A stretch of 64,000 bases of DNA from Crocodylus rhombifer (GCA_038503035.1 JAVSML010000027.1:2187860-2251859), one strand, 5' to 3'; shown: positions 35,767-46,606, counted from the stretch's first letter. The notes: generated by a model from the letters alone, not told the origin. Numbers and translations: made by a program.

Positions 35767-37738
35767 GGCTGAGTACAAACATTCCAAAGGACCCTGGCAG
35801 AGGTGCTCATTCGCACTTTATTTAAAGTGCTGCAAGTTAAAGCAGGAATAAACCAAACAGACATTTGGTTAAAGCTCTGCCTGGGGCCTCAGGGTGGGGT
35901 GCTGAGCCACATCTGTATGGCGGGGTGGCTCCCTTCTCTCCACTTCAGCCTCTTGACAGCTGCAGCCAGGAACTGGCTACCCAGCCTACCTTTTCACTGG
36001 GCCAGGAACTGGGACTGTGGGGGGAAGGTAGCCCCCCTGCTGCATGGATCTAGCCTGCCCCCTGTCCAAGGACCCAGTGAGCAAGCTGGGAGTGGGTGTG
36101 GGGAGCCTTTTTCCCCCAGGGCAGGAAAAAGCCAAGCCGGGAAGCCTTATGCTACAGCTTCTGGCTGCCATTGCCAGGATGCCTGGGTGGAAGGGTGGGA
36201 AAAGGGAGTCCCCCAAAGCTTGCTGACTGGGGTGTGGGGGGTGGGGGCTGGGCTGGGTCAGCATCGTAAGGGATCTCTTTTCTCCCCTCAGCTTCTTGAC
36301 AGTTGTAGCCAGGAGCTGTAGCATGGGGCTGCCTGGCTCGGCTTCCTGCTGAATTGGGAATTGGTGCTGGGGGGTAGAAAAGAGCCCCTGCTGCCATGAG
36401 GGACCCTCCCACAGCTTGCTGGCTGGGGTGTCAGGGGATGCGAGGAGAGGCTTGGCCAGGTCTGTGTGGCAGGGGTCTCCCTTTCCCCAGCCTCTTGACA
36501 GCAGCAGCCAGGAGCTGCAGTGTAGGATGTCCTGGCTTAGCTTTTCACTACACTGGGAACTGGGGCTAGGGGGAAAAGGAGACCCCCCCTCCCTGCTGCA
36601 AGCTACAAGGTAGCGGGGGCCCCTTTCCCTTCCACCTCAGCTTCTTGACAGCTGCAGCCAAAAGCTGCAGCATAGGGCTGCCTGGCCTGGCTTTCTACTG
36701 CATCAGGAACTGGGGCCAGAAAGGAAAGGAGCCCCCATGCTGCAATCCCTCCCTGCCCCCACAGCTTGTTGGCTGGGATTTTTTGAGGAGGGGAGCAAGG
36801 CTGGGTTCCTGTGGCAGAGATGTCCCTCCCCCATCACCATCTCAGCCTCTTGTCAGCTGTAGCCAGGAGCTGCAGTGTGGGACTGCCTGGTCCAGCATTT
36901 AACCACGCTAAGAACTAGGACCAGGGAAAGGAGCCCTCTCTTCCATGATTGACCCCCCCCACACACACACACCTAAAGTTTTCTGGCTGGGGTCTGGGTG
37001 TGTGGGGATAGATCAGTGCACCAGGGGGACTCCCTCCCTCCCCTCAGCCCCAGTTCTTGGTGTGGCAAAAAGTGGGACTGGGCAGCCCTGTGCTGCAGCT
37101 CCTGGCTGCAGCTATCAAGAGGTTGGGGCAAGAGGAGAAGGAAGCCCCACTGCTACACAGACCTGGCTTGGTCCCTCCAAGGTCCCAGCCAGCAAGCTGT
37201 GGGTGTCCCTTGTGGTGGGGGGGGAGTCCGCCTAAGCCTCTTGACAATGGCACCCAGAAGCTGCATTACAGGACTGCCTAGCTTGGCCTTTCACCCCTTT
37301 GGGAAATGTGTTGGGGGGGGGAGGCAGGGAGAATGGACCCAGCTGAGCCCCCACCAAGGTCTGAGCCCATAAGCCTGGGAGGGATCCACTTCCCCACACC
37401 TGGCTTCGCAGAGAGGAGACAGCCTTTTCTGTCTCCTCTCTGTGATAACCCAAGGGCAGGGCTGGGCTGGTGCTCGCCTGGAGCAGACAAGTACTGGCTG
37501 ATGCTAGAAAGCCACCCAGAAAAGCTACATTGAAGCACACTGGATATGGTACAGACATTCAGAAAAGCACTTTAATCTAAAGTGCTTTAGTCTAATACTA
37601 CAGCCATCAAAGGTTAACATTAAAATGGGATCCACCATTTCTAAAGCACTTTAAGTGCCATGCATGTCTGTTCTGTTATGGCTTTAAAGTACTTTCAATG
37701 TGCTTAACACACAGTAAGTGTAATGCCTGTACCTAGCC
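35767..37738. mobile_element. PIF/Harbinger-like element with amplified internal repeats
   Basis: The left end GGCTGAGTACAAACATT and the reverse complement of the right end, GGCTAGGTACAGGCATT, are matching terminal inverted repeats. TTA sits on both outer sides (35764-35766 and 37739-37741), the 3-bp duplication typical of PIF/Harbinger. The sub-ends are rich in 'aaagcactttaa' motifs. The interior is a GC-rich array of diverged units. The many short ORFs in it are incidental. No transposase is present, so movement would have needed an enzyme from elsewhere. Confidence 0.7.
35944..37270. repeat. Diverged repeat array inside the Harbinger-like element
   Basis: A unit containing CTTGACAGCTGCAGCCAGGA recurs at about 35952, 36295, 36493, 36643, 36849 and 37241. 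Inverted versions occur at about 36151 and 37093. Spacing ranges from about 150 to 390 bp. Most units also carry 'ctggggccaggg'-like and 'agcttgctggctgggg'-like strings. Confidence 0.6.
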
Positions 37739-37826
37739 TTAATATAATATATACAAATACTTAGGTTAGTGACCATGACCCTGGAACCATTAGAAATGGA
37801 GCAGAGGATAAATCCTTGTGGGTGGA

Positions 37827-38770
37827 TGTGACAGGGTTTTTGGTGCTTGAAAAGCATCCTGCAGGTATGGCAGAGGCCTATTAGGGAGTCATCTGACTGG
37901 AAGGAGGCAGGGCTTAAGGCATATAAGTCCAGGGCCTGAGCTGGGCTGGGAGTCTACCCCTGAGAGCTGCAGTGAGTGGAGCTGCTGAGCAGCACAGCTG
38001 CAACCAGGCTCTTGCTTTAATGTCTGAGCTGGGATAAGCACTGGTGGTTTGTGGAAGGGACTGAGGGGAGGTAAGGAGGTCCCAGCTGGTCCAGAGAGAG
38101 AGAGAAAAGGAGAACTCAGAGGAGTAGGAAGCCTGGGGCCCAGAGTGGGGAGCCCGAGCCAGGGAAGGGCTGAGTAGACAGGGCCTGGAGCCTGAAGCTC
38201 AGCATGGGTGGAGGTGGAAGTGCCCAGAGAGAGCTGAATGTGAGCAAGGCTTGGGAGTAAGGATGGAGCCCGAGTAAAGAGCGGAGAGTGGGGCCAGAGA
38301 GCCAAGGGAGTGGTGAGGCAGTGAGGCCAGGACACAGAGAAGGGCAGAAGGCTGAGGAAGGTCACAGCTGGGGACTAGCGGAGCCAGAGGAGCCCAGGAG
38401 TCTCACCTGACCTAGGAGCAGGGCCAGGGCCCAGAGAGAGGTCACTAGTGGTCACAGCCCCAAGAGGAGTAAGGACCAGGGCTGGGAGCCTGTAACTCAG
38501 AAGGAGCTTGACACCAGGAAGGAGTATCATTTGTGAGGCATGTGCATGGCATAAAGGAGAGGTCAGAGCCATGTAACTGGCCCTTAAGGCAATGACCATG
38601 GACATCTGGTGGTCATGTGAGCAAGATCAGGCTTGGGAAGCCCTGGGGCAGCCTCCCTTTATCTAGAAGCGTAGATGCATCAAGGCATGGTGTGTAAATG
38701 AAGGGATGACTGCCCGAAGAGCCAAGTGGATAAGGACTGAGGGGACTTCAGGGGCACTATGACCACCCAT
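37827..38770 (+). repeat. LTR-like GA-rich repeat (TGTGACAGGG start)
   Basis: It starts TGTGACAGGGTTTTTGG and has 'ggcatataagtccagggcc' near 37918, a good TATA-like box. About 700 bp of purine-rich sequence follows. The layout matches 24446 and 62561. The right end is approximate and no target duplication was confirmed. Confidence 0.35.
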
Positions 38771-39853
38771 GGAGATGAACCCTGTTATAGTGGGTAACTA
38801 CGATACACTGTAGGCACTGGGGGTCTAGTTATTTCTAGACATCTTTTTTTTTTGTGTATTGATTTTGCCAGTATAACACTGTAGTCTGTACTGGACCAAA
38901 ATCTAGTCAGAAGTAGAGTAACTTTTTCTAGTGATTTCAGAGAAAATTGTAAAACAGAAGGGAATGGTGTCAATGGCTGAACTGCTAACTATTATATGCT
39001 TTTGATTTGAGTGATGCTATTTTGTGTGGCTTCTTTTCACCCTCTCTCCCTTAGCTGCCTTCCAGTGTCAAAGGAGGAGGTTCTTTTTCCTTTTGCACTA
39101 ATTATGTCTGACATGTTGGCAACCTTATCCTTCAGGTTCTTTCTATTGTATTCTAGAACATACTCTTCCCACAGAGAAAAGCAAACATGATGTCTTTAAA
39201 AAGGACATTTAAAAATGCAGCTAGGATATATTTGTCTGTTCAGTGCCTTGGCACACGCGTGCACCTGTTATGCATCTGAGATTATTTTGTCAGTGCATTC
39301 AGCAGTGTTGAAATGGGTTATCTATACCTTTTTAGGGTGATAAGAAAGTTTGTGTAAGATAGTGGCAAACAGCATAAAATCATGAAGGGGTAAATGTAGC
39401 TTATTCTAAGGCTTTATAATATATGAAGCTGCAACTCTTTTGATGGAATGGATGGAAACTATGTCAACTGTCACATTTAAAACTAGACTGGACACAGGAT
39501 TAGAAAATGAATCGTATGAATAATCCAGTATTTCCACAGGAATGAACTATTTGGCCAAATTATCCCCTTAAATTTTACAATACAAAGTAGATAGAGAAGT
39601 GTAAGCAAACACAGCCAAAAAAATTGTGAATTAGTTTTAACCTGGGGCTTGATTTGGGACCTAAGAGGTCCTGTGTTCCTAAGTAAATTTTTTTCCCTTT
39701 GTTTACAAATGGGGAGAGGTAAAGGAGCTAAGTTCATTGTTCAGAATAGAGGAAGACATTCTCACAGTTGGTATTAAAAATCACATTGCTATGTGCCAGG
39801 CCTATCCTTAAGTTAATAAGCTATGAAGGAGGGAGAATTTATTTATACAACTT
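38771..39853. other. Non-coding DNA 3' of the provirus
   Basis: AT-rich host flank up to the provirus. No gene was recognised. Confidence 0.5.
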
Positions 39854-39858
39854 ACCTC
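39854..39858. other. Target-site duplication (ACCTC), left copy
   Basis: ACCTC immediately precedes the left LTR and is repeated exactly at 48615-48619. A 5-bp duplication is what a 5-bp-staggered retroviral integration leaves. Confidence 0.85.
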
Positions 39859-40565
39859 TGTGTGAGTTGGAGCCGAATTATGTAAGGACTGAATTAAGCA
39901 CAGGCTCAGGCCTGGATGTTCAATTTAAAACTTCTATTGTTTCACAAAGTCATAAACTAAAGGGGGTCTGTTGGTTCATGAGGTTCTTAAATTAAGCCTT
40001 TGCTTTCTAACTCGAAGGCTAGGTGCGGCTGCTTGATTCAGTAGTCTCAGAACTGGTCAACAGCTCATTTAAAAGGAGTCCTTTATCTTTTTCTAGACAA
40101 AAGATACAAAACTGTCCACACTCTGACAGTGAGGCATCTAACATAACTTTACTATTACTTATACATGATAATACATATACATATGTATTTCTAATTTTTA
40201 CTTCTATTGGTTACTTAGTTAACTTATCTATATTATACTATTAGGTGATACGCTCTGTATTATAATTTTTACGCTTCTTATGCTAATACTTAGTGACCTT
40301 AAATATAACTTTTTCCAGACTCTGCTTGCATAATATGTGGTTATCTTTCGTCATTGCGGTTTAGCCATGTGGTTTCCTGTTTCCACGACAGAAGCTGCTA
40401 GCTATTTGCTTGCAATTTTTATTATTGTTAGCGTTTTCATCTAAGGGTCAGAAGGTGATCACCAGAATGTCAATCGCTGACTCCTCAACCTCCTTGAAGC
40501 ATTCTGGGAGTTTTAGTGCATTGTTCTTAAAGCTAGGCCTTGCTTAGCATAAGCACTATCTCACA
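39859..40565 (-). repeat. 3' LTR (707 bp)
   Basis: It aligns without gaps to 47908-48614, with about 32 mismatches counted by eye (about 4.5 percent). On the viral strand it begins TGTGAGATAG and ends TTGGAG..CACACA-like, giving TG...CA ends. An AATAAA occurs on the viral strand within 'caataataaaaattgc' (around 40425), a possible polyadenylation signal; the 5' LTR has GATAAA there. Plus-strand ORFs within both LTRs are antisense and probably incidental. Confidence 0.92.
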
Positions 40566-42878
40566 TCACCTCTTTCTCCTTGATAAAAATTGCTATTTCT
40601 GACTGAGAAAGCTGAACATATCCTTTGAAATATGGATAACAATACTTTAACAAAACTTTAACTGTAATGCAAGCTATGAGAAGACCTAAAAAGATAACAA
40701 AAATCCACACACTATCTTCCATTTGCTAAATAAGTTTAGACATTCCTTCTGTAACTCTGTTTGAGATCTGCATATGTTTGATAATTGTTTTCTTAGCCTG
40801 TTGGTCAATATTACCTAGCCAATTCAAAGGTTTACTAAGTCTTTCTAAGACAGCTCTTAAGTAGTCGGGAGCTTGACCAGTTGTTGAAAGATTCTGATAA
40901 ACTACAGAAATAAACTTAGTCAAGTCTTTTTTGATGTATTCTCTGGAAGAGAGCCATATTTCTATTTCATTGCCCAACCTTTGGAGTCTTAAAACATCAA
41001 TTTCTTGTTTATGTAAAGTTAAATCTAAATCCTTCAATAAAATTTGCCAAAAATCTGCTTGAATGGAATTAGGTTCTTGTATTAGCATATGTGCTTTTCC
41101 ATGATGAATATAAATACTTTGTCTTTGATATGTAATTAAGGAACTCTCTTGAATAACAGAACAATTAAAATTCAGGCATAGGACTGTACCTGAAGTAAAT
41201 TTCCATGTACATACCTCTCTTTGTTTTAAATTCAGAGGTGTCTGACAAGCTCCTACAGCTGATATGGAAGCAACATCTGCTGTCCATTTCGGATCTTGAT
41301 GTACACATAAGGTGTAAGTGGTGTTGATTAAACACTTGGCTTTACTATCCTGATTACATAGAACTAATACTGGTTGTATCATTTGAGGAGTAAATAAGCG
41401 ACACATTATTTCATCAGGAATTAAACACTCAGTGGTTATTCGACCTGTCGATTTTTCCAAGATACCTTCTGGCGGTGTACAAAATCTTAATGGATTTAAT
41501 CCATCTATTCTGGGGGTTCTTGCTATAACAGCCGTTAATAACAGTTTGCAAACTGTAATATTTTTAACTAATTGATTACAAGGTTGTTCCTGAATTATTT
41601 TTCGCAATGCCCTTCCATATATTGAAGTTCAATTAGCTAGATCTAAATCAATAGATACTAATTGTTGAACCTTTCTTCCTAAGTTCTGGGTATATGTAAC
41701 AATGCTCTGTAATAACTTAATATTATTTTTAGTCATTGCCAATTGGCTTATTCGAGTGAGTGATCTTTTTTGTTTACAGACTACCTCTAATGTAATTCTT
41801 TGTTGGGGGGTTCATAGAACTTCGGTAGCAATCTGCAATAGAATGTAGTTCTGCTAAATTATTATGAGGCAAGATTAACATTAAATTTAATTTCCAATGT
41901 TGTTGAGCATACTATAATGAAGCATTCAAAGATGTCTCATTTTGGGTAGTACTCTATCCATCAACAGCTGAATCTATCTGCCATGTATCGGGTTCTATAA
42001 CATAATATGCTTCTATTTGTCTTATTTGATATGGTTGATCTGCTCCTAATACTATACCAGTAGCTTCATGCACATACGTAAAATCATTTAAGTAAAAGCA
42101 TGGGGAACAATTTTTATATTGTGAACAGTTATTTCTATTTAGTTCCCAACTAGATTTATACCAGACTCATGATGAGTCTGTACTATTTACTACAGGAAAA
42201 CTACCTGAATAATTTTTACTCTGTTCATACTTAGAAGTTTCTGCAATAAGAGAAAAGTTATATATCCGACACCTTTTTCCTAATGGTAAATTAACTACTT
42301 TAACAGTAATATTGGGCTTTTGACACCATTTATGAGATAATACTTGTTCAAAGGTTGAATAACAGGTTTTAGGTAATTCAACAAAAGTACTCGTAGTATT
42401 TACATAGTTACAATTAGTAACATTATAGGAGCATAAAGGGTTCCAAGTACTATTACAGTATTTTTGCATAGGGTTATTTTGATGCTGAATCACTGGGACT
42501 GAACATTGATAAAATGTCCAAGGAATCTTCTAATTCTGAAGAATTGCATCGGTTGTATTATATTGGTTCATAGTCCAAAAAATTGTAAGCTTTTCAATGG
42601 GTGTATTTAAAGTTAGTCCATCTATTCCAGTAAGATTGTAAATTCGAGTTTTATGCCCGTCCAACTTACAGTAGAAATGTTCAAAACATCTAGCAGGAAT
42701 GCCTGAATCATTAACCTATTGCGTATAGAGGTCAGCAGTAAAGTTAGTTCTGTTGAGTACTATAAAACATGTCATATTAACTCAACATATCGAATTTTGT
42801 GTGCAATCTGTACACTCATCTTCAGCATTCATTAGGACAAACAGTCTCAGGACATAGAAATATCTTGATGCCTTCCAT
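40561..42878 (-). pseudogene. env: Retroviral envelope (env), broken
   Basis: The surface-subunit part (about 41780-42878) is rich in N-x-S/T sequons and cysteines, seen clearly in the open stretch 42167-42493. It contains several in-frame stops and at least one frameshift near the G run at about 41812. A basic KQKR motif (around 41765) is a likely furin-type cleavage site. The transmembrane subunit follows: a coiled-coil-like stretch, then a 293-residue open frame (40726-41607). An in-frame TAG interrupts it, and the membrane anchor (IFVIFLGLLIACITVKVLL) with a short tail ends at the polypurine tract. The subunit would be about 400 residues with many cysteines, longer than gamma- or lentiviral types and closer to foamy-like Env. 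I saw no gammaretroviral CX6CC motif. Entry function is lost in this copy. Confidence 0.85.
40566..40581 (-). other. Polypurine tract
   Basis: The viral strand reads AAGGAGAAAGAGGTGA directly before the 3' LTR. A purine run in this position primes plus-strand DNA synthesis in retroviruses. The env frame runs straight through it and ends at a TGA in the first bases of the LTR. Confidence 0.8.
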
Positions 42879-42939
42879 AATGACAATATCTTTTCTTCTT
42901 CCTGCAATTTAAACACAAGGGAAGCGCTTGCTTCTCGAT

Positions 42940-44000
42940 TTACTTTTGGATGAACTTACATTTTGTAATATGTACAATATGTTCCTTTCTTGCATAACCT
43001 TTGAGCTGCACAATAGTAGGTGACAGCCATTCGAGAACTTTTCCTAAATGGCTTGCCTTTGACTGAGGAGTACGAAACCAAATCTCAGTACCAGGCGGAA
43101 ATTTTACCTGATATTTATGTTTTTGTGCTATCGTCTGAGGAAAAGGTACATGATTTAAACCATAACTTAAATTATAAATGATTACACACTGCAAATAAAT
43201 TTTGGTCCACTCTTTAAAATTTTCGGAATTTAATTCTTTTTGCAGTAAGGTTTTAAAGATTCCATTAGTTCTCTCTATTACTTCATTACTTTGAGGAGTA
43301 TGTGGTACAACTTATTGTAGTTGGATTCGAGGATAAATGTTATCACAATAATTCTGAAATTTCTTAGAAGTAAAAGCTGGGCCATTATCACAAAAAATCT
43401 GCCTAGGTTGTCCTTTGCTAGCTAAACACAGTTGTAATGCTTTAATAGTATTAGAAGAACTTAAATTTCTTTGAGGCACTACCATTAGGGTACGTGTAGC
43501 TAAGTCGATACATGTTAAGGCATATTTATAGTCTTTCGCTCCCTGTAATGGCCTTATATGGTCTATTTGCCATACTTCATTCAAAATATATTTAGCTGGG
43601 TCATAAGCTCCTTTTTGCCATTTATTGTGGGTTCCTTGTATATTCCATTTATTATAAATATCACACCATTTTAAAACATTCTTTACCTGTTGGATCGTAG
43701 GTACTGGTTTTCCAGTTTCATATCTTTTTATTAAATTATACAATCTTACTGGTCCTAAATGTTCTATTTTTTCATGAATATTCATAACTCTATTGGCTAA
43801 TTTAATATCAGAATCCAGTGTTATTATGTTTCAAGCTGGTTCTATTACTTGATCAAAGGCCTTATCTTTGTGTGAGGTAAATTTACATAATAACAAAATT
43901 TTATTTAATCGTTGTATTTGCGTTTTAATATTTATTCATAATTTCTGATGATTATGTGCAATTTCAGAAAATTCTGGTTTATGAATAATCAATAATCTGT
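42940..44000 (-). pseudogene. pol: Retroviral integrase (end of pol), broken
   Basis: The N-terminal zinc-binding region shows H-x4-H (in NIHEKIEHLG, near 43765) and one cysteine (KWCDIYN); the second zinc cysteine is replaced. The catalytic core (43312-43785) has the first aspartate in 'WQIDHI', the second in 'CDNGPAF', and the glutamate in 'PQSNEVIERTNG' (about 43260). A single TAA stop near 43313 lies between the last two. The C-terminal domain (42940-43194) has 'GTEIWFRTP' and 'HLGKVLEWLSP'. Upstream, an in-frame stretch with two TGA codons extends to about 44000 without recognisable RT or RNase H. Integrase inserts viral cDNA into the genome. The family call is secure; the gene is inactive. 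Confidence 0.9.
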
Positions 44001-44050
44001 TGATTCTATATTGGGTATCTAATTCCAGAATAACCTGTTCTGAAGAATGA

Positions 44051-44911
44051 TTAATTGTGCAATGTTGTAAAAGGTATTTTGGGTTTTTCTGGTAATTTTG
44101 ATAGTTGTAACAATGTTTTAGTTATAGATATTAGAGCCTTTTTAGTATCATTTACATCTTTGACCATCTGATTGCTTAACGCTTCAAACAGAAGGGTTTT
44201 AAGTTCTGTTTTGGCCAATTGATATTTTTCTTTGGCCTCTTTAATTAAAGGAGGTACATCTGTGCATTTTTCTGCAACTTTGAAAATGGCAATTACTATG
44301 CGTTTGCGTCCCTCCATATCCTTTGGAGGTAGTATAGGACTACCCGCTATTTTATACACTTCATTCAATAGTTGGTCTTTTAGTAACAAAAATACTTCTC
44401 CCCTATCTACCTTCTCCTCTTTTACTATTACTTTTAAAGGTGGCGCTCCACCTGATCCTCCATGAACATTTCCTGTTGCTGGGTCATCTCAATTGGCCCT
44501 TTGAGTAGCTACCAGCAAAATACTGGGGTCATCAAAGCATCTATTTAGCTGACAACACAAATAGTCCTCGGGACTAAGAGTGACATATATTTGGAATGGA
44601 TTATTGCTCGCTCCTGTCCCTGTTTGTCACAGATATACTATTCTGCAACGCAAGTCTGTCAAAATCGGATTACCACTAGGGATAGCCCTATGATGGAAAA
44701 CTATATGATTTAATTTTATATCATTTCCTACCACTTGCAAAACTTCTCTCTCTTGTTCTCCAAGCAAATTATTAGCAAAACGCTCAGCATTACTCCGTAA
44801 AAACTCACATTGACTAAAGGGGGTATTAGAAGGCATCTGATTTTGCAGTGCTTCAGTTAGATCTTGTAAAGGCTGACATTCGTGAATGGGATTGGGATTT
44901 GAATGAGCCAT
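44051..44911 (-). pseudogene. gag: Putative gag-like frame with two in-frame stops
   Basis: It begins at ATG 44911 (MAHSNPNPIHECQPL). One reading frame runs for about 286 codons, interrupted only by TGA at 44627-44629 and TGA at 44489-44491, and ends at 44051. The first part is polar and helix-prone. The last part (44051-44389) is lysine-rich and helical, with 'EGRKRIVIAIFKVAEKC'. No zinc knuckle, major homology region or late-domain motif is visible. Calling it gag rests on its place just before pol and its length. It could instead be an unrelated viral protein. The 3' part of gag may have been lost in the deletion that removed protease and RT. Confidence 0.5.
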
Positions 44912-45281
44912 ACTCTACTCTCTCTCGGTATTTAATGATATCTAGGCCCAAAAAGGATTCTTCCAAACGAACAAGATCTTTAAAGCAAAAATGTTTTAAA
45001 AGTACAAACTTGGACAAGAGTGATAGAGATGGAATGGGCTCTCGGGTAGCTAAAGGACTGAGCACCCTAAAGTCAGTGCTCAGATGCCCAATCTCCTTAC
45101 AATTATGTAAAATATGAATGATCTCATATTCATAATAAATTTGTGGGATAAAATTTAAAGGGTATAACCAGTAAGCTATCCTGGGGATTTTTATCTTACA
45201 CCAAGGACGCCGTCGAGACCTTATATAAAAGCAGAATCCAAGATCGTACAGCAGGAAGTACTGCTCTAATAGTCCCTCCAA
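44853..45281 (-). pseudogene. ERV accessory frame overlapping the gag-like start
   Basis: An open stretch of 142 codons without a standard ATG start, overlapping the gag-like ATG by about 60 nt in another frame. It is rich in aromatic and basic residues (a RSRRRPW cluster, then WLYPLNFIPQIYYEYE). This length is notable in AT-rich sequence and suggests former coding. It may be the continuation, by frameshift, of the proteins encoded at 45300-46024. No known domain was recognised. Confidence 0.35.
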
Positions 45282-45299
45282 ACAATAATAATTTTCTTT

Positions 45300-45530
45300 G
45301 TAACATTTCTACATTGTGTTCCTCACAAGCCTATAAAGAGCCTCTTACATAACTGTCAATCCTAACATCCTTGATAAGGGTACAAATAGTATTGGGTGGA
45401 GGTTTTATGGGAAGCAAGGAAAAAAGACAAAGGTCACACACCTGATTTAATCGAGGCCAGCAGTCCAAACAGGAAGGAAAGGGCTCCCGTTCCAGATTTA
45501 GCAATGGAAACGGCCTCTGGAAAAGGGTGT
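45300..45530 (-). pseudogene. ERV accessory frame with C-x2-C-x7-C-x2-C motif
   Basis: In one minus-strand frame, the open stretch contains CLDC and CDLC separated by seven residues (45427-45471). Proline-rich sequence (LLPIKPPPN) follows, ending at a TAG near 45340. The same frame resumes after that stop. Paired CxxC motifs suggest zinc coordination, as in many viral regulatory proteins, though the family is not recognisable. It lies between the frames at 45617-46024 and 44853-45281; frameshifts may have split one longer protein. Confidence 0.4.
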
Positions 45531-45616
45531 ACCAATTATTTTTCCATAGCCACCCAGTGTAGGTGCTAAGTAATATACCTTACTCTTTTGCTCGGGCCAC
45601 CATCTAAGAAATTTTA

Positions 45617-46024
45617 TTACTTTATCTTGGGAGGCCACTCATAATAACGCATGAAGCTCATCCTGACCGCTAATAACTTGATCAAAATTGGTAGTTTTAC
45701 GTGAGTTAAGTACATGTCATGAAGAAACACACACTTTGTCTTCCATCCCTTATTTTCCCATACAGGGAATAACTGACTACACCGCTTTGCGATACCTGTA
45801 TCAACAGTCTCATTCTCTTTTTGTACTATTAATTGTAAACAAGTTGAATCTATCAAATAATGGTCATAAATGACCTGTTCCGTAAAACTTGGTTTGGCCA
45901 GAGGTTCCAATAGGGGAAAAGGTAAATGGGGATAAGGGCTAAAATAATTCTGAATGCGTAGTTCGGGGTAATCTCCGACTTGGAGTACCGGAAAAGAAGG
46001 TCCCCACTCAATTACCTGTTCCAT
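45617..46024 (-). CDS. ERV accessory ORF, 135 codons, unknown
   Basis: It starts at ATG 46024 (MEQVIEWGPSFPVLQVGDYP), has 135 codons and ends in TAA. The N-terminal half is proline- and aromatic-rich. The C-terminal half has three cysteines and a hydrophobic stretch (LPILIKLLAV) that is weak for a membrane anchor. I do not recognise it. It lies 5' of the gag-like frame, where typical retroviruses carry no gene. It may be the N-terminal part of a longer protein continuing at 45300-45530. The intact frame does not prove function in such an old provirus. Confidence 0.4.
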   Translation of the reverse strand: MEQVIEWGPSFPVLQVGDYPELRIQNYFSPYPHLPFPLLEPLAKPSFTEQVIYDHYLIDSTCLQLIVQKENETVDTGIAKRCSQLFPVWENKGWKTKCVFLHDMYLTHVKLPILIKLLAVRMSFMRYYEWPPKIK

Positions 46025-46149
46025 TTAAAATATAAGAGTACCCAGAAGCCTGCCAGGTAACTGGGTCTACATATATGTATTTTGTTAGATACAGCGATTA
46101 CTTGACTGTATCTAATTTATCTAGAATGTTCACCTATTCTTTTTAGGGA

Positions 46150-46251
46150 CTATTTAAGCGAATTCTGGTAAGAGGCATTATACAGTGCCAATGCTAACAT
46201 GTAGGAGTTAATCAGAGGTAAAACTCCTATCACGATTAGTATTAACAACAT
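46150..46251 (-). CDS. ERV small hydrophobic ORF, 33 codons
   Basis: It starts at ATG 46251 with MLLILIVIGVLPLINSYM, a strongly hydrophobic signal-peptide-like N-terminus. One N-glycosylation sequon (NAS) follows and TAG ends it at 46150. It is short enough to be chance, but its position between two other small ERV frames with hydrophobic segments is suggestive. It might be a leader exon spliced to a downstream frame. Confidence 0.25.
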   Translation of the reverse strand: MLLILIVIGVLPLINSYMLALALYNASYQNSLK

Positions 46252-46405
46252 ACAGCCTACAGAAGAGCTCTATGTTGTATAGCTTTTAATATACTACTAT
46301 TTAATATTTCTTAGGTAAGGGTGGAATAAGACAAATTATCAATTCAAAATCATTTTCCGACGGTCCTTGAGTTTATACCATGAATTTCAAGGAAAATGAC
46401 TTCCC

Positions 46406-46606
46406 TCATCCATACTTAAAGTAAAAAATAATACCAATAACTATCCCAATTCCTGTACCACTAATGATACCTATTTCTATATGAAGTTTATTTCGCTCCC
46501 AATTTTTCTGTCGTCTTTGTTTTTCCCACTTGTCAATTAACTGACAATGGAGACAATCCTTTCTTTTGTCCCCTTTCCAATTTACATCTCTCCCCACTAA
46601 ACCCAT
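46406..46606 (-). CDS. ERV small membrane ORF, 66 codons
   Basis: It starts at ATG 46606 (MGLVGRDVNWKGDKRKDCL) and has a basic stretch (KWEKQRRQKNWERNK). It ends in one strong membrane segment (about residues 43-63, IGIISGTGIGIVIGIIFYF) followed by KYG. A C-x2-C pair (CLHC) lies in the soluble part. The layout fits a small single-pass, C-tail-anchored protein. The MGLVG start has a glycine at position 2 but no full myristoylation signal. Function is unknown. Confidence 0.4.
   Translation of the reverse strand: MGLVGRDVNWKGDKRKDCLHCQLIDKWEKQRRQKNWERNKLHIEIGIISGTGIGIVIGIIFYFKYG

Noticed and set aside
35803..36321. 172-codon plus-strand ORF and many overlapping ORFs to 37558
   Set aside because: They follow the GC-rich repeat array of a Harbinger-like element; the similar units account for the open frames.
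40023..40244. Conserved plus-strand ORF of about 73 codons in both LTRs (also 48072-48287)
   Set aside because: It is antisense to the provirus and present twice only because the LTRs are duplicates. Conservation is no better than the LTR average and no motif is visible.
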